Shown: positions 1-9,012, numbered from the stretch's first letter. The stretch is 64,000 nt of DNA from Maribacter algarum (ex Zhang et al. 2020) (GCF_005885635.1 NZ_VATY01000005.1:186001-250000), one strand, 5' to 3'. The notes: generated by a model from the sequence alone, not told the origin. Numbers and translations are program-made.

Positions 1-191
1 ATATTTACTTACAAGGTTTGATTCAGCACAACACCTCTGACAAACTTTGGGCGGCCAATGTCCGTTTCGGATGGCTTCAGCAAGCAAATACGGGTCTTTT
101 CGTAGTTTGGAATTATAACCTGCAAGATGGTGACCCATTGAATAATAGTTTTATCATCAAGTATACCCGAATCTTTGATTTGGTAAAATAA
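1..191 (+). CDS. C-terminal end of an outer membrane protein, probably DUF5916 family (partial)
   Basis: The reading frame is open from the window edge and ends at a TAA at 189-191, giving about 62 residues. The sequence alternates polar and aromatic residues (WAANVRFGWL, TGLFVVWNYN, FIIKYTRIFDL), as in the last strands of an outer membrane beta-barrel. This matches my memory of DUF5916 proteins, which carry an N-terminal family 9 carbohydrate-binding-like domain followed by a barrel-like C-terminus ending in a lysine/tyrosine strand. Only the tail is visible, so the family call is an inference and the start lies upstream of the window. Confidence 0.6.
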   Translation, partial: IYLQGLIQHNTSDKLWAANVRFGWLQQANTGLFVVWNYNLQDGDPLNNSFIIKYTRIFDLVK

Positions 192-214
192 GGGTTTAAT
201 AAAATGAATTTGGA

Positions 215-796
215 ATGAAAAAAGTGGTTACGTTTATCAGCATATTTTTCTTAGTTGTTTTGGTTTCATCTTGTGCCGAAAAAACTGCTCCGCCGGAAGT
301 TTTATTTCAAAAGGAATCAAAAGATTGGTTTAGCGAGGGGCATGCGGAATGGAAATACGTCAAGAATGAATTGATAGGAAGTTTAGATAGTGGTTCAGGA
401 TTCGTAATGACCAATAAGTCCTACTCCAATTTTGTACTGGAACTGGAATTCAAACCAGATAGCGCCATAAACTCTGGAATTTTTATCCGTTGCAAGGAGA
501 ATGTTATTTCAAATACAGACTGCTATGAAATCAATATCTGGGATTTGCACCCCAATCAGGACAATCGCACTGGATCAGTGGTAACTCGATCAAAACCTTT
601 GGAAAAGGTTGAAACCCTAGATAAATGGAATAGCTATAAAATTAGGAATGACAAAGATCATCTTCAAGTATGGGTCAATGATATAATGACCATAGATATT
701 AAAAATAAAGACCTTAGTGATGGGCCGATAGGGTTACAAGCCGCAGCATCTGGGAAGATTTTATTTCGGAATGTGAGGCTTACTCCTTTAGAATGA
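215..796 (+). CDS. DUF1080 (3-keto-disaccharide hydrolase family) lipoprotein
   Basis: This is a 193-residue lipoprotein: the signal peptide ends in VSSC with the acylated Cys at about residue 20. The rest is one DUF1080 / 3-keto-disaccharide hydrolase domain, a concanavalin-like beta sandwich. It shows the typical order: an FELELEFKP-like strand, NSGIFIRC, a DCYEINIWD segment, a W-N-S-Y-K-I strand, then GPIGLQAA and a terminal FRNVRL strand. Members act on 3-keto-glycosides or simply bind sugars at the cell surface. It starts 24 bp after the preceding gene on the same strand, so the two may be co-transcribed. The substrate cannot be read from the sequence. Confidence 0.85.
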   Translation: MKKVVTFISIFFLVVLVSSCAEKTAPPEVLFQKESKDWFSEGHAEWKYVKNELIGSLDSGSGFVMTNKSYSNFVLELEFKPDSAINSGIFIRCKENVISNTDCYEINIWDLHPNQDNRTGSVVTRSKPLEKVETLDKWNSYKIRNDKDHLQVWVNDIMTIDIKNKDLSDGPIGLQAAASGKILFRNVRLTPLE

Positions 797-798
797 GT

Positions 799-1245
799 TT
801 AATCCCATACAAATTTCCAACTTCCGTCGGGTTGTCTTTTCCAAACCGTGTGGAATGTGCCCGTATTTTCTTTCTTTGTGCCGTTTGAATCTACAGTAGT
901 AAAAACATATCCACCATAGGTGTAGGCCATATCGCCGGAACTACTTACGTCAATAAAATCAGGCTGCCAGGTCAGGGTTTCTCCTGGTCTGCTATCATTT
1001 CGATACCAATCACCAATCGCTTTTGGCCCTTGAATTACTTTACCACCCTTTCGAATTACGCCTGTTGGCGCTGCGAATTTTTCGAATGCAACGGCAAGGC
1101 CCTTTTCTTGTGCCAAATCATTAAACTCCTGTTCGACCGCCTTAATTTCGGACTTCCATTTTTCCATTTCATGAGTTGCGGTACGCTCTTTACAATTGCT
1201 TAAGAATAGCAATACACAAAATAAGAAGGCAACGATTTTTTTCAT
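799..1245 (-). CDS. SnoaL-like / DUF4440 lipoprotein
   Basis: A 148-residue protein with a lipoprotein-type signal (Cys at about residue 18, LSNC) followed by a helical segment and a cone-shaped SnoaL/NTF2-like fold of the DUF4440 type. Visible family features are the first-helix EFNDLAQEKG motif, the RKGGKVIQGPKAI segment, the central AYTYGGYVFT strand and the closing TVWKRQPDGSWKFVWD strand. Such domains are small-molecule binding or isomerase-like modules, and no catalytic residue can be assigned here. It converges with the DUF1080 gene with only 2 bp between stops, and heads away from the DoxX gene 16 bp upstream on the same strand. Confidence 0.8.
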   Translation of the reverse strand: MKKIVAFLFCVLLFLSNCKERTATHEMEKWKSEIKAVEQEFNDLAQEKGLAVAFEKFAAPTGVIRKGGKVIQGPKAIGDWYRNDSRPGETLTWQPDFIDVSSSGDMAYTYGGYVFTTVDSNGTKKENTGTFHTVWKRQPDGSWKFVWD

Positions 1246-1261
1246 GATTGTGAATTAAAGG

Positions 1262-1618
1262 TCAATCAGCTGAAATTTTATGCAAATAAATATTTGAGAT
1301 AACCAGCAAGGCCACTAAAACCATATTGATCATGGTTATAAAAAAGGGGTCTTTATGTGCCGTATGTGCAATGATGGCTGTCAGGAAAAAGAGTGCGATA
1401 CCTACATAGGCCCATTCTTTTACTTGAAGAGGTATTTGCGGAACTAGAATTAGAACCACCGCAATCACTTTTAAAATGGCTAATTGAACCCTGAAATGAT
1501 CGGGGAAGCCCAGATTGCGCACACCGTCAATTGTACCTTTGCTAAATAAATAGGTATACGAACTCCAAAGAAGAAAAAGTGATAGTATTCCAGTAGTTGT
1601 CCAATAGATTGTTTTCAT
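1262..1618 (-). CDS. DoxX-like membrane protein
   Basis: This 118-residue integral membrane protein has four predicted transmembrane helices and matches the DoxX-like (DoxX_2) pattern: a first helix followed by a VRNLGFPDHFRVQLAILK segment, then LVPQIPLQVKEWAYVGI and a last helix. DoxX relatives are associated with thiol and redox stress, but the biochemical role of this subgroup is not established. The stop of the antibiotic-biosynthesis-monooxygenase gene is 2 bp upstream, so the two are almost certainly on one mRNA with the SnoaL-like gene. Confidence 0.8.
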   Translation of the reverse strand: MKTIYWTTTGILSLFLLWSSYTYLFSKGTIDGVRNLGFPDHFRVQLAILKVIAVVLILVPQIPLQVKEWAYVGIALFFLTAIIAHTAHKDPFFITMINMVLVALLVISNIYLHKISAD

Positions 1619-1620
1619 AA

Positions 1621-1911
1621 TTATCCGATATGGGTCAATTCTTGAAGTGTAAATTTTTCCACAGAACCTTCCGTAGCTTTTAAGTATTCTGCGATATGTG
1701 GGCTGGCCAAATGTTTTTCCAATAGTGTTTTACTCTCCCAATTTTCATGGAAAACGAAAAGGTTCGGATTTTCATTATCCTGATGTAGGTCGTAGTTTAT
1801 GCAGCCTTCTTCCACTCTTGTTGGCGCAATAAGTTTTAAAAGTTCGCTTTTTACCAGTTCTCTTTTTTCGTTTTTTGCTAGTATACTAGCGATAAGTGTT
1901 AGTTTACTCAT
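1621..1911 (-). CDS. Antibiotic biosynthesis monooxygenase (ABM) domain, putative quinol monooxygenase
   Basis: A 96-residue single-domain dimeric alpha+beta barrel protein of the ABM family (YgiN-like). The pattern is typical: LTLIASILAK strand, a helix with ELLKLIAPTRVEEGCINYDLHQD, then LFVFHENWESKTLLEKHLASPHI. Relatives act on quinols or other small aromatics without a bound cofactor. It has no signal peptide, so it is cytoplasmic. It is the first gene of a tight three-gene minus-strand unit with DoxX and the SnoaL-like lipoprotein. Together these suggest small-molecule or redox stress handling, which is an inference from context. Confidence 0.85.
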   Translation of the reverse strand: MSKLTLIASILAKNEKRELVKSELLKLIAPTRVEEGCINYDLHQDNENPNLFVFHENWESKTLLEKHLASPHIAEYLKATEGSVEKFTLQELTHIG

Positions 1912-1963
1912 GATTCTATTTGGAATAAAGTGATGTTATTTTTTGTGGTGAAATTTTTCTTGT

Positions 1964-4465
1964 CTACGACAGGTTAACAATCAACCCCTCATCAGGAGGC
2001 AAAACACCGGCACAAACCAGTGGATGTAATGCAACCAGTTCATGCAAGCCATTTAGTTGTTTAAATTTAAGCCAACTTTTCGTTTTTGCCGTGGTCTTCA
2101 TGAGAAAGCTTGTCGTTTTTTGGTCAAAACGTTCCGCTCCCCATTCTTTCATTCGTTTTTGAATATGTCCCGGGGCAAAGAAAAATTTGCTTCGCTCTGA
2201 AATGATTCCTTCTTTGGGTTTCGCATTCGCCCAGTGTGTTAATCCCACGTTACTTGTAAATTTCATTTGGTCACCTAAATGCGTATGTAGCGCAGCCAAT
2301 ACATCTTGATTCCCCGACATATCAACAATTACAGTTGGTATCCTGGAATCAATACTAGTAACTTCTTTATAAGTCAAACAGTGGTTGTAGATATTTAAAT
2401 TCTTGACGGTTTCTAAATTCCTTCGAGAGGTCACACCAATGACATTAGGGGCATTTTCATCGGATTTCAATGCATACCCTAATCCTGTACTTGTTTTACT
2501 ACTCGCACTGAGAATAATTAGCTGTTTCGCACCATACCATTCCTTTTCCTGTAAGGCGTCCCATAAACAAAAAGAAGTCAGATGCAGCGGAAATAACAGC
2601 ATACGTTCTCTATCATTTTGTGAATTGTAGTTTTTCTCATTATGTACCCTTCGATAAATATTATAACCAACAGGCAATTCTGAACGATGAGGTGAACCAT
2701 CTATGAACCTTTTTTCCTTACAACCCACAGGTTTCATCTTTAGATATTTTGCTGGGGGGAAATATCCAAATAAACGGTCCCCTATAGGAATTTCATCCGT
2801 TTTGGATTCAACAACAGATGCAAATCCCCAAACAGGAATCACCCCCCAACCATCTGTATTTTCTCCCACTGGTGGAAAGAATTGCCAATAGCCTATCGTA
2901 TCACCAGCAACGGCATAGGTGATATTATTAGCAGTATAGGCGAACTTTTCGACCTTCACTAATACATCGCCTTCATCCAGTTTGAGTTCAGAAGATGGTG
3001 TTTCCACAATACGATTTCTAATAAAAATATTTTGGTTTACCTGAAACTGTGGATTTTCAATTTCAGAATTCTCTATTTCATCTAGCTTTGAAATAAATTG
3101 TTCGAGCCGCATCATTGCAGGCATCGAGGCACTGCGCATTCTTTTTAAAAGAGCCATTTTATCGGCATCCTTTTTATCCACATTGTTTACTAGTCTACCA
3201 AAACCATTCAGACGATTCGTAACTAACCACTTTCGGAGATCTTTATCCTTCGACCATATAAATTGGTTGGTCAATTGAGCGGACAACATTTTTATCCAAT
3301 CGGTATCATGGTTTGGGAGAAGCACTACTTGACAAAGCGTATTCTTTGTTTTGTCATCTCCATAATGTGCTTCGACATAGGCTATAACCGATGCACTAAA
3401 AACAGGTTGGTATGAGCGAACGGTTTGTGGCGTTATCAAGCCATCTTCAAATATGGGACGAATGTCGTGTTGCGTAATTGCGGTTGCCGAGCAATCTATA
3501 TGAATATGGCCTGTAGAAGTTGGAATGGCCCCCCTATCCATGATAATTTGATTTGTTTCCAAACGTTGAACCCTTCCCAGACGAATTATGTTCCTGATTT
3601 TTCTAAGTTCTACCAATTCCAATTGGCTAACTGTTGCCCCATGAAACATAGTTGGCCGAATATTTTTATCCAAACGTAAGAATACGCCGGCTTCTGCAAG
3701 GTTATAAAATAAATCAGGAATTGAGTTCGCCCTAGGAATTACCTCTAATTGTGCCGCCATTGAACCAATTGAAGTTTCAAAAAATTCATCTGTAGGCTGA
3801 GTGTTTTTACGGTCAAGTAGCCATGCATCTCTTGAGACAATCCAAGTGATATCGTTTGGATTAACCTGTTTTTCTAAAAGCCAAAGACAAGCATCTATAC
3901 CTGTTTTACCACCTCCAATAACTACATAACCTTTTGGAGCGTTCTCAACTTTGGGTAGATCATTTAATGGCATAAATTGTACACCATCTTCAATTGCAAA
4001 ATTAGGGGTGTGAGTTGCAGGAACGCTTGTTCCTAAGATTGTAGTGTCGACTACTTTCTTATTCACCTTTACCAGTTGTTTCTCACCTGTTTCAAAGGAT
4101 TCAAACTCACGATTGCCTTTGTAATTACAGTTAGGAAAGTATTTTACCCTTCCTGAGGACAGGAAAGTATTCTGCATGACGTCTTCATAATAGGCATTTA
4201 TTTCTGAGCCTTTTGCCAGGCTATACAATCCCTTGTTGGTACCTGTCTCATCCTTACGACCGTTGCTTAATTCTTTTGAGCTTACGCCATAGAATTGTGA
4301 AGGCTGGTGCAAGGTTACAAAGGGATAGGCAACATTCCAATGCCCGCCAGGGTTTGCATAACGGTCTATCATAATGATATTGGCATCTGTTTCTGATAAT
4401 AAAGTATCAACGAAGGCCATTCCGACCGCACCGCTACCAATGACTAAGTAATCCGTTTCTAGCAT
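1964..4465 (-). CDS. FAD/NAD(P)-binding oxidoreductase fused to a DUF2855 domain
   Basis: I chose the ATG at 4463-4465 (833 residues). The longer frame begins with TTG, and the Rossmann strand LVIGSGAVG starts right after the ATG. Residues about 1-470 form an FAD-dependent oxidoreductase: a dinucleotide motif GSGAVG at about 10-15 and a second nucleotide-binding motif VIGGGKTG at about 182-189. Residues about 478-833 match DUF2855, a medium-chain-dehydrogenase-like domain of unknown function (NIFIRNRIVETPSSEL, AYTANNITYAVAGDTIGYW). It has no export signal. The fusion implies two linked redox steps on one substrate, which is inference. It is followed 49 bp upstream on the DNA by the gluconolactonase-like gene, in the same direction. 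Confidence 0.75.
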   Translation of the reverse strand: MLETDYLVIGSGAVGMAFVDTLLSETDANIIMIDRYANPGGHWNVAYPFVTLHQPSQFYGVSSKELSNGRKDETGTNKGLYSLAKGSEINAYYEDVMQNTFLSSGRVKYFPNCNYKGNREFESFETGEKQLVKVNKKVVDTTILGTSVPATHTPNFAIEDGVQFMPLNDLPKVENAPKGYVVIGGGKTGIDACLWLLEKQVNPNDITWIVSRDAWLLDRKNTQPTDEFFETSIGSMAAQLEVIPRANSIPDLFYNLAEAGVFLRLDKNIRPTMFHGATVSQLELVELRKIRNIIRLGRVQRLETNQIIMDRGAIPTSTGHIHIDCSATAITQHDIRPIFEDGLITPQTVRSYQPVFSASVIAYVEAHYGDDKTKNTLCQVVLLPNHDTDWIKMLSAQLTNQFIWSKDKDLRKWLVTNRLNGFGRLVNNVDKKDADKMALLKRMRSASMPAMMRLEQFISKLDEIENSEIENPQFQVNQNIFIRNRIVETPSSELKLDEGDVLVKVEKFAYTANNITYAVAGDTIGYWQFFPPVGENTDGWGVIPVWGFASVVESKTDEIPIGDRLFGYFPPAKYLKMKPVGCKEKRFIDGSPHRSELPVGYNIYRRVHNEKNYNSQNDRERMLLFPLHLTSFCLWDALQEKEWYGAKQLIILSASSKTSTGLGYALKSDENAPNVIGVTSRRNLETVKNLNIYNHCLTYKEVTSIDSRIPTVIVDMSGNQDVLAALHTHLGDQMKFTSNVGLTHWANAKPKEGIISERSKFFFAPGHIQKRMKEWGAERFDQKTTSFLMKTTAKTKSWLKFKQLNGLHELVALHPLVCAGVLPPDEGLIVNLS

Positions 4466-4513
4466 AAATTTTTTAAATTTTTTGGATTTCAACAAGATTC
4501 AAGAACTCTTCAC

Positions 4514-5428
4514 TTATCTAATTCCGTTCACATTCATCTCTAGGGTATATACCGAATCCATGGCCGTGATAAATAAGATATCTTGATTTGGACCACCAAA
4601 GGTGACGTTGGCTGTCCATGCTTCCGGAATTTTTATGTGTTCGATTTGTTTACCGTTCGAATTAAAAACCGTAACGCCATTGCCCGTAAGATACACATTG
4701 CCCTTATTATCTATGGTCATTCCATCTGAGCCCATTTCACAAAAAACTCTTTTGTTTATTAGGCTTCCATCCGCTTGTATGGAATAAGAATATGTTTTCT
4801 TGTCCGAACTAGAACCCGGGTACCCAATATCAGCAACATAAAGGGTTTTTCCATCCGGAATACCAATAATGCCATTGGGTTGGGAATAATTTTCTGCCGC
4901 AATGCTTATTTCCTCATTATCAGGACTAAGATAGTACACACGTTTTGGGATGGTATCTTGAGTACGATTCCAATACGGCCTTTTGTAATGGGGGTCTGTC
5001 AGGTAAATACCTCCCTTAGTATCAATCCAAAGATCATTTGGACCATTAAGTTTCTTATTTTCAAAATCTTTAACAAGTACGGTAATATTCTTTTCAACAT
5101 CAATACGCCAAATCTCATTTTTTTCATCAGCACAAGCTATGAGATTTCCATCAAGGTCAAAATAGAGTCCGTTGGAACGACCGCTAGGTTTCATCCAATC
5201 AGAAACGGAATTGTCACTTGCATCCCATTTAACGATTCTATCATTGGGTTGGTCTGTAAAATAAACATCACCATTTTTATCAACCGCAGGGCCTTCCGTA
5301 AAATCATAACCATCGGCTACCAGAGTTAATTCAGCGCCTTCTTTAATAATGCTTGTAGTCTGTGCTTTGCAACTACTGAGTGTTATAAGTAAAGCAAAAA
5401 CAAATAGGGTTTTGTTCTGTGATTTCAT
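4514..5428 (-). CDS. SMP-30/gluconolactonase-like lipoprotein
   Basis: This 304-residue lipoprotein (signal ending TLSSC, Cys about 20) is a six-bladed beta-propeller of the SMP-30/gluconolactonase/LRE family. Family landmarks are FTEGPAVDKNGDVYFTDQPNDRI, GRSNGLYFDLDGNLIACAD, LNGPNDLWIDTKGGIYLTDP, QPNGIIGIPDGKTLYVAD and GSDGMTIDNKGNVYLTG. The acidic and Asn residues that bind the catalytic metal in relatives (E in TEGPA, N in GPND, D in SDGMT) are present. It probably opens a lactone outside the cytoplasmic membrane. It belongs to the minus-strand run of exported proteins at 4514-9945. Confidence 0.85.
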   Translation of the reverse strand: MKSQNKTLFVFALLITLSSCKAQTTSIIKEGAELTLVADGYDFTEGPAVDKNGDVYFTDQPNDRIVKWDASDNSVSDWMKPSGRSNGLYFDLDGNLIACADEKNEIWRIDVEKNITVLVKDFENKKLNGPNDLWIDTKGGIYLTDPHYKRPYWNRTQDTIPKRVYYLSPDNEEISIAAENYSQPNGIIGIPDGKTLYVADIGYPGSSSDKKTYSYSIQADGSLINKRVFCEMGSDGMTIDNKGNVYLTGNGVTVFNSNGKQIEHIKIPEAWTANVTFGGPNQDILFITAMDSVYTLEMNVNGIR

Positions 5429-5449
5429 TATTCATATGGTTTAATAAAT

Positions 5450-7102
5450 TCATTTTACTTTCCATCCGGGCCCTCGAACCACACGGCCTGGAAAAGAACC
5501 TGTATGTTCGCCGTCTTTTAGGACTACTGTACCGTTGACTAAAACATGCTGCATTCCTGTAGCATATTGATGTGGCTTTTCAAAAGTAGCATTGTCCTTG
5601 ATTTTAGCGGAGTCAAATACCGTAATATCGGCATAAAAACCTTCTTTTAGTGCCCCTCGTTTTTTAAGCTTCAAATTTGTAGCTGGGAGCGTTGTCAATT
5701 TATAAACAGCATCTTCCAAGCTAACCACCTTCTCCTCACGTACATATTTACCCAATAACCGCGCAAACGAGCCATAGGCTCTGGGGTGTGTGCTTTGTTC
5801 TAAAAACACACCTTCATTCGTATAAGAACCAGAATCAGAGCAAATGGACATGTAGGGGAGCGCCAATTTCTTTTTGATATTTTCTTCGGACATGGAGAAA
5901 TAAACCACCTGTATTCTGCTATTATCCTCATAAATCAAATCAACAATGGCCTCTTCAGGGGATATATTTCTTTCTTTTGCAACAGCAGCCAGTGTTTTGC
6001 CAATATTGGTTCGCATTTCCTTATTTCGGAAACCTACTAAAAGGATATTCTCAGGAGGCACATGAAAATCTACTTCGGCCATCATCTTTTTGCGCTTGTC
6101 TTTTTGTTCAATGAGTTTCATCGTCGCTCCATGGCCACCTTCTTTTGCCCAAGCGGGAAGCAATATATTCAATCCTGTAGAACTCGCATTATACATATAC
6201 ATATCAGTAGTTACTTCCAAACCTTTTTTGCGGGCCTTCTCAACCAGTGTTATAGCGGAATCCAACAAGTGCCAATTGGCATTTCCGGAAGCTTTGAAAT
6301 GATAGATTTCTGATGTGATATCAGCTTCTTCGGCAATAGTAATCAATTCTTGAACAGCATCTAGTAGGAATCCTTCTTCATCACGGATATGGGAAATGTA
6401 CATTCCGTCATACTCAGAAACTACTTTGGCCAATTCAATTATTTCATCTGTTTTTGCATGCCCACTAGGAACGTAAATTAATGAAGTTGATATGCCCATC
6501 GCACCTTCTTCCATTGCTTCCCGGGTCAACCTTTTCATCGTTTCCATTTCATAGGGGGTAGGAGGTCGATTCTCATAACCAATAGTATTCTTGCGTAAAG
6601 TGGCGTTTCCAATAAAGGAAGCGATGTTAGTAGAAACCCCTTTGTTTTCGAGATATTCAAGATATTCACCTAAAGTAGTCCATGGAATATCATATTTGAT
6701 GGTGGATTGTCCTTCCTTCATTTCCTTTTTCATCGATTCACTCAATGGTCCCATTGAATTTCCTTCGCCTAAAACTTCAAGTGTAACGCCTTGTCGAATA
6801 TCACCTTGTGACCGACCATCTTCAATTAAAGATTCATTGGCCCAACTTAGCATATTGATAAATCCGGGGGCAACTGTGAGTCCGGTGGCGTCGATTTCTT
6901 GTTTACCAATAGCATGCTGAATATCTCCAACTGCTACAATAGTATCCCCGTTGATTGCGATATTACCGGAATATCCAGGTTTACCTGAACCATCTACAAT
7001 TTGTCCGTTTTTTATTAAAATGTCATAAGTGGTTACTTCTGGAGAACAAGCTACGGATAATATAAGGCATACTATCCCAAGTATTCGAATCAAATTCTTC
7101 AT
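5450..7102 (-). CDS. D-aminoacylase-like amidohydrolase with altered metal site (lipoprotein)
   Basis: A 550-residue lipoprotein (signal ending SVAC, Cys 19) with the full length and order of N-acyl-D-amino-acid deacylases: beta-sandwich start YDILIKNGQIVDGSG, TIM barrel, and a terminal GTVVLKDGEHTG with GRVVRGP. In the family the metals are held by an HxH pair, a Cys, two His and an Asp. Here the HxH site reads L85-S86-W87, and the Cys of GNCG is replaced (GEGN, Gly 114). H238 (YISHIRDE), H268 (YHFKASG) and D423 (CSDSG) remain. The protein is not truncated, so this is a defined subfamily or a pseudo-enzyme rather than decay. Its activity is uncertain. Confidence 0.75.
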   Translation of the reverse strand: MKNLIRILGIVCLILSVACSPEVTTYDILIKNGQIVDGSGKPGYSGNIAINGDTIVAVGDIQHAIGKQEIDATGLTVAPGFINMLSWANESLIEDGRSQGDIRQGVTLEVLGEGNSMGPLSESMKKEMKEGQSTIKYDIPWTTLGEYLEYLENKGVSTNIASFIGNATLRKNTIGYENRPPTPYEMETMKRLTREAMEEGAMGISTSLIYVPSGHAKTDEIIELAKVVSEYDGMYISHIRDEEGFLLDAVQELITIAEEADITSEIYHFKASGNANWHLLDSAITLVEKARKKGLEVTTDMYMYNASSTGLNILLPAWAKEGGHGATMKLIEQKDKRKKMMAEVDFHVPPENILLVGFRNKEMRTNIGKTLAAVAKERNISPEEAIVDLIYEDNSRIQVVYFSMSEENIKKKLALPYMSICSDSGSYTNEGVFLEQSTHPRAYGSFARLLGKYVREEKVVSLEDAVYKLTTLPATNLKLKKRGALKEGFYADITVFDSAKIKDNATFEKPHQYATGMQHVLVNGTVVLKDGEHTGSFPGRVVRGPGWKVK

Positions 7103-7130
7103 AAGGATTTTATTTTCAGTTGGTTGATGA

Positions 7131-7967
7131 TTAGAGATTTCCTAAAAACTCCATATTGTGTTTCATGCTTTCTAGCGGCGTACTGGCATACTCTTCTTGT
7201 TCGATAAAAATATGTTTTACTCCTGATTCTTTTTGATTTGCCATCATAGTTGGAATGTCGAGGCTACCTTTCCCAAATTCCGTGCTTTCCATTTTGGTCA
7301 TGTTCATATCCTTCAAATGCCAAAGCGGAAAACGACCAGGATACTTTTTGAAATAATCCAACGGGTCTTTTCCGCCAACGATTACCCAGCCCAAATCCAA
7401 TTCCATATGGACCAAATCTGGCTCAGTATGATCCATTAAGACATCGTATAAAACTTCGTCATTTTCAGCTTCGAATTCGTATTCATGATTGTGATAGCCG
7501 AACTTTAAACCTTGTTTTTTACAAGATTCACCGGCTTTATTGAAAGCATCAGCTACTTTTTTGTAGTTATCTACCGTTTGCCCTTTGCTAGGCATTGAAG
7601 AACAGATTAGATACTCTTGACCTGAAGCGACTGCCTCTTCCATGGTTTTATCAAAACTGTCGTCTAGTGCAACATGACCACTGGTAAGTTTCATTCCTAA
7701 GGCATCACATGTATCTTTCATTTCCTTTGGGGAGAGTCCATAGTAATGGCCTTCGCGACTTCTTGCCGATTCTATTTTTTTCAATCCGATGGAAGCTATT
7801 TTTTCCAGAGTTCCTTTTGCATCATTGGCCATTTCATCTCGGAATGAATAAAGCTGCACCCCATATTGCTGCGATTCCAAGTAATTAGCAAAAGCGCAGG
7901 AAGGTAATAGGATAGTTCCCGCAGTAAATAATCCTGATTTAAATAAAAACTCACGTCTGGTATTCAT
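7131..7967 (-). CDS. Exported sugar phosphate isomerase/epimerase-like TIM-barrel protein
   Basis: A 278-residue protein of the xylose isomerase-like / AP endonuclease 2 TIM-barrel family. The N-terminus (TRREFL, then a hydrophobic stretch and LLPSC) is a Tat-type export signal with a possible lipobox Cys at about 24. Barrel features include QLYSFRDEM, a GYHNHEYEF strand with metal-type His and Glu, MELDLGWVIVGG, and the terminal HIFIEQEEY. Exported members of this family are common in Bacteroidota catabolic clusters and act as epimerases or isomerases on modified sugars. The exact substrate is unknown. It lies between the D-aminoacylase-like and DUF3500 genes with short gaps (28 and 14 bp). 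Confidence 0.85.
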   Translation of the reverse strand: MNTRREFLFKSGLFTAGTILLPSCAFANYLESQQYGVQLYSFRDEMANDAKGTLEKIASIGLKKIESARSREGHYYGLSPKEMKDTCDALGMKLTSGHVALDDSFDKTMEEAVASGQEYLICSSMPSKGQTVDNYKKVADAFNKAGESCKKQGLKFGYHNHEYEFEAENDEVLYDVLMDHTEPDLVHMELDLGWVIVGGKDPLDYFKKYPGRFPLWHLKDMNMTKMESTEFGKGSLDIPTMMANQKESGVKHIFIEQEEYASTPLESMKHNMEFLGNL

Positions 7968-7981
7968 AAATAAAACTGGTA

Positions 7982-9007
7982 TTAGTTGTGGTGCCTTTTG
8001 TAATGTTCTCTAAGTATATCTTCTCCGTAGTCATTTGTCAAATCCCGAACCACCGCATGAGCGTGATTTGCGTTGTTTTGTGTATTGTCATATTCAATGA
8101 GCAGTGTAGGACCTTGAATTCTGTAATAATGTCCAGTACCTGGTTGAAGACTCCCCGCCCACGCGAAGGTCAGGTTATCGATTCCGGAGTCCTTTATCTT
8201 TTCCCAAAAACTGGATTCAAAATGAGGCTCAAAGGTTGACAGATAAACATTCAATAATTGGAGCAGTACCTCTTTCTGGTCTTCTGATAAGGCCGTATAA
8301 GAAATACCCTCGGGATATAATTTCTCTACCTTTCGGTGGTTTGCTGAGCTAACATCTAAGGGTGCTTCTTCTGTAAATCGTGTCACCTTCAATTGTGTTT
8401 CATTCATTGAATTAATAAGTTGAAAACCTAATTCTGCCTCCTTCTTTAAAACCTCTTTTTCTTCTTGATTAGTAGTTTTTATAATACCTGGGTTAGTACC
8501 AAAGAAAGATGGTGTTGAAGCGCTGATTTTTCCTTCTGCGGATGTAAAGTTCAATGAAATGTGATGTCCTTCAAATCGCCAGCCCCATGGCGCTTTTGAG
8601 GCGGGGTCACCGAAAATGCAGAAATGATAATTCAAAGGATCTCTTCTTGGTCGACCATCTGGCATTTTATCATTATCGTCGTTTTCAATAATGCGAAGGA
8701 CTTTTTCAAGAGCTATAATTTCTTGTGTTTTTCTATAACCTTCTTTGCCTAATGAAGACTGCAGTAAATCCAATGCTGCTGCTTTTTGTTTTTCATCGAA
8801 ATCATGAAACGTCGGCCCCTTTCTAGGAATGGGCACGTAATTCATGTTGAAACGCTCTTCGTCTTCCAGTTCAAAAAGTACTTTTTCCTTTATTTCATCT
8901 GATAAGAGATTTAGAAAAGTAGTTGCTTTTTCAGAAAGGTTTTGGGCCGTCATGTGAAAGGTCAACCCACATAAAATTAGGCACAGAAGTATTTTTTTAT
9001 ATTTCAT
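7982..9007 (-). CDS. DUF3500 family secreted protein
   Basis: This 341-residue protein has a signal peptide ending near TAQ and then a single DUF3500 domain. The family hallmark WGWRFEGHHISLNFT is visible near the middle, followed by PSFFGTNPG and, at the C-terminus, HYYRIQGPTLLIEYDNTQNNANHAHAVVRDLTNDYG. The conserved His residues (GHH and HAHAV) suggest a metal or substrate site, but no reaction is established for the family. It is embedded in the operon-like series of exported proteins, with 5 bp to the propeller gene upstream. Confidence 0.85.
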   Translation of the reverse strand: MKYKKILLCLILCGLTFHMTAQNLSEKATTFLNLLSDEIKEKVLFELEDEERFNMNYVPIPRKGPTFHDFDEKQKAAALDLLQSSLGKEGYRKTQEIIALEKVLRIIENDDNDKMPDGRPRRDPLNYHFCIFGDPASKAPWGWRFEGHHISLNFTSAEGKISASTPSFFGTNPGIIKTTNQEEKEVLKKEAELGFQLINSMNETQLKVTRFTEEAPLDVSSANHRKVEKLYPEGISYTALSEDQKEVLLQLLNVYLSTFEPHFESSFWEKIKDSGIDNLTFAWAGSLQPGTGHYYRIQGPTLLIEYDNTQNNANHAHAVVRDLTNDYGEDILREHYKRHHN

Positions 9008-9012
9008 TTCTT

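Noticed and set aside
4466-4495. TTG start extending the FAD-oxidoreductase by ten codons
   Set aside because: The Rossmann strand begins right after the ATG at 4463-4465, and the extra residues (lysine-rich) have no counterpart in the family.
4775-5329. 184-residue plus-strand open frame
   Set aside because: It is antisense to the clear gluconolactonase-like gene, has no start context and shows no recognisable domain; a shadow of codon bias.
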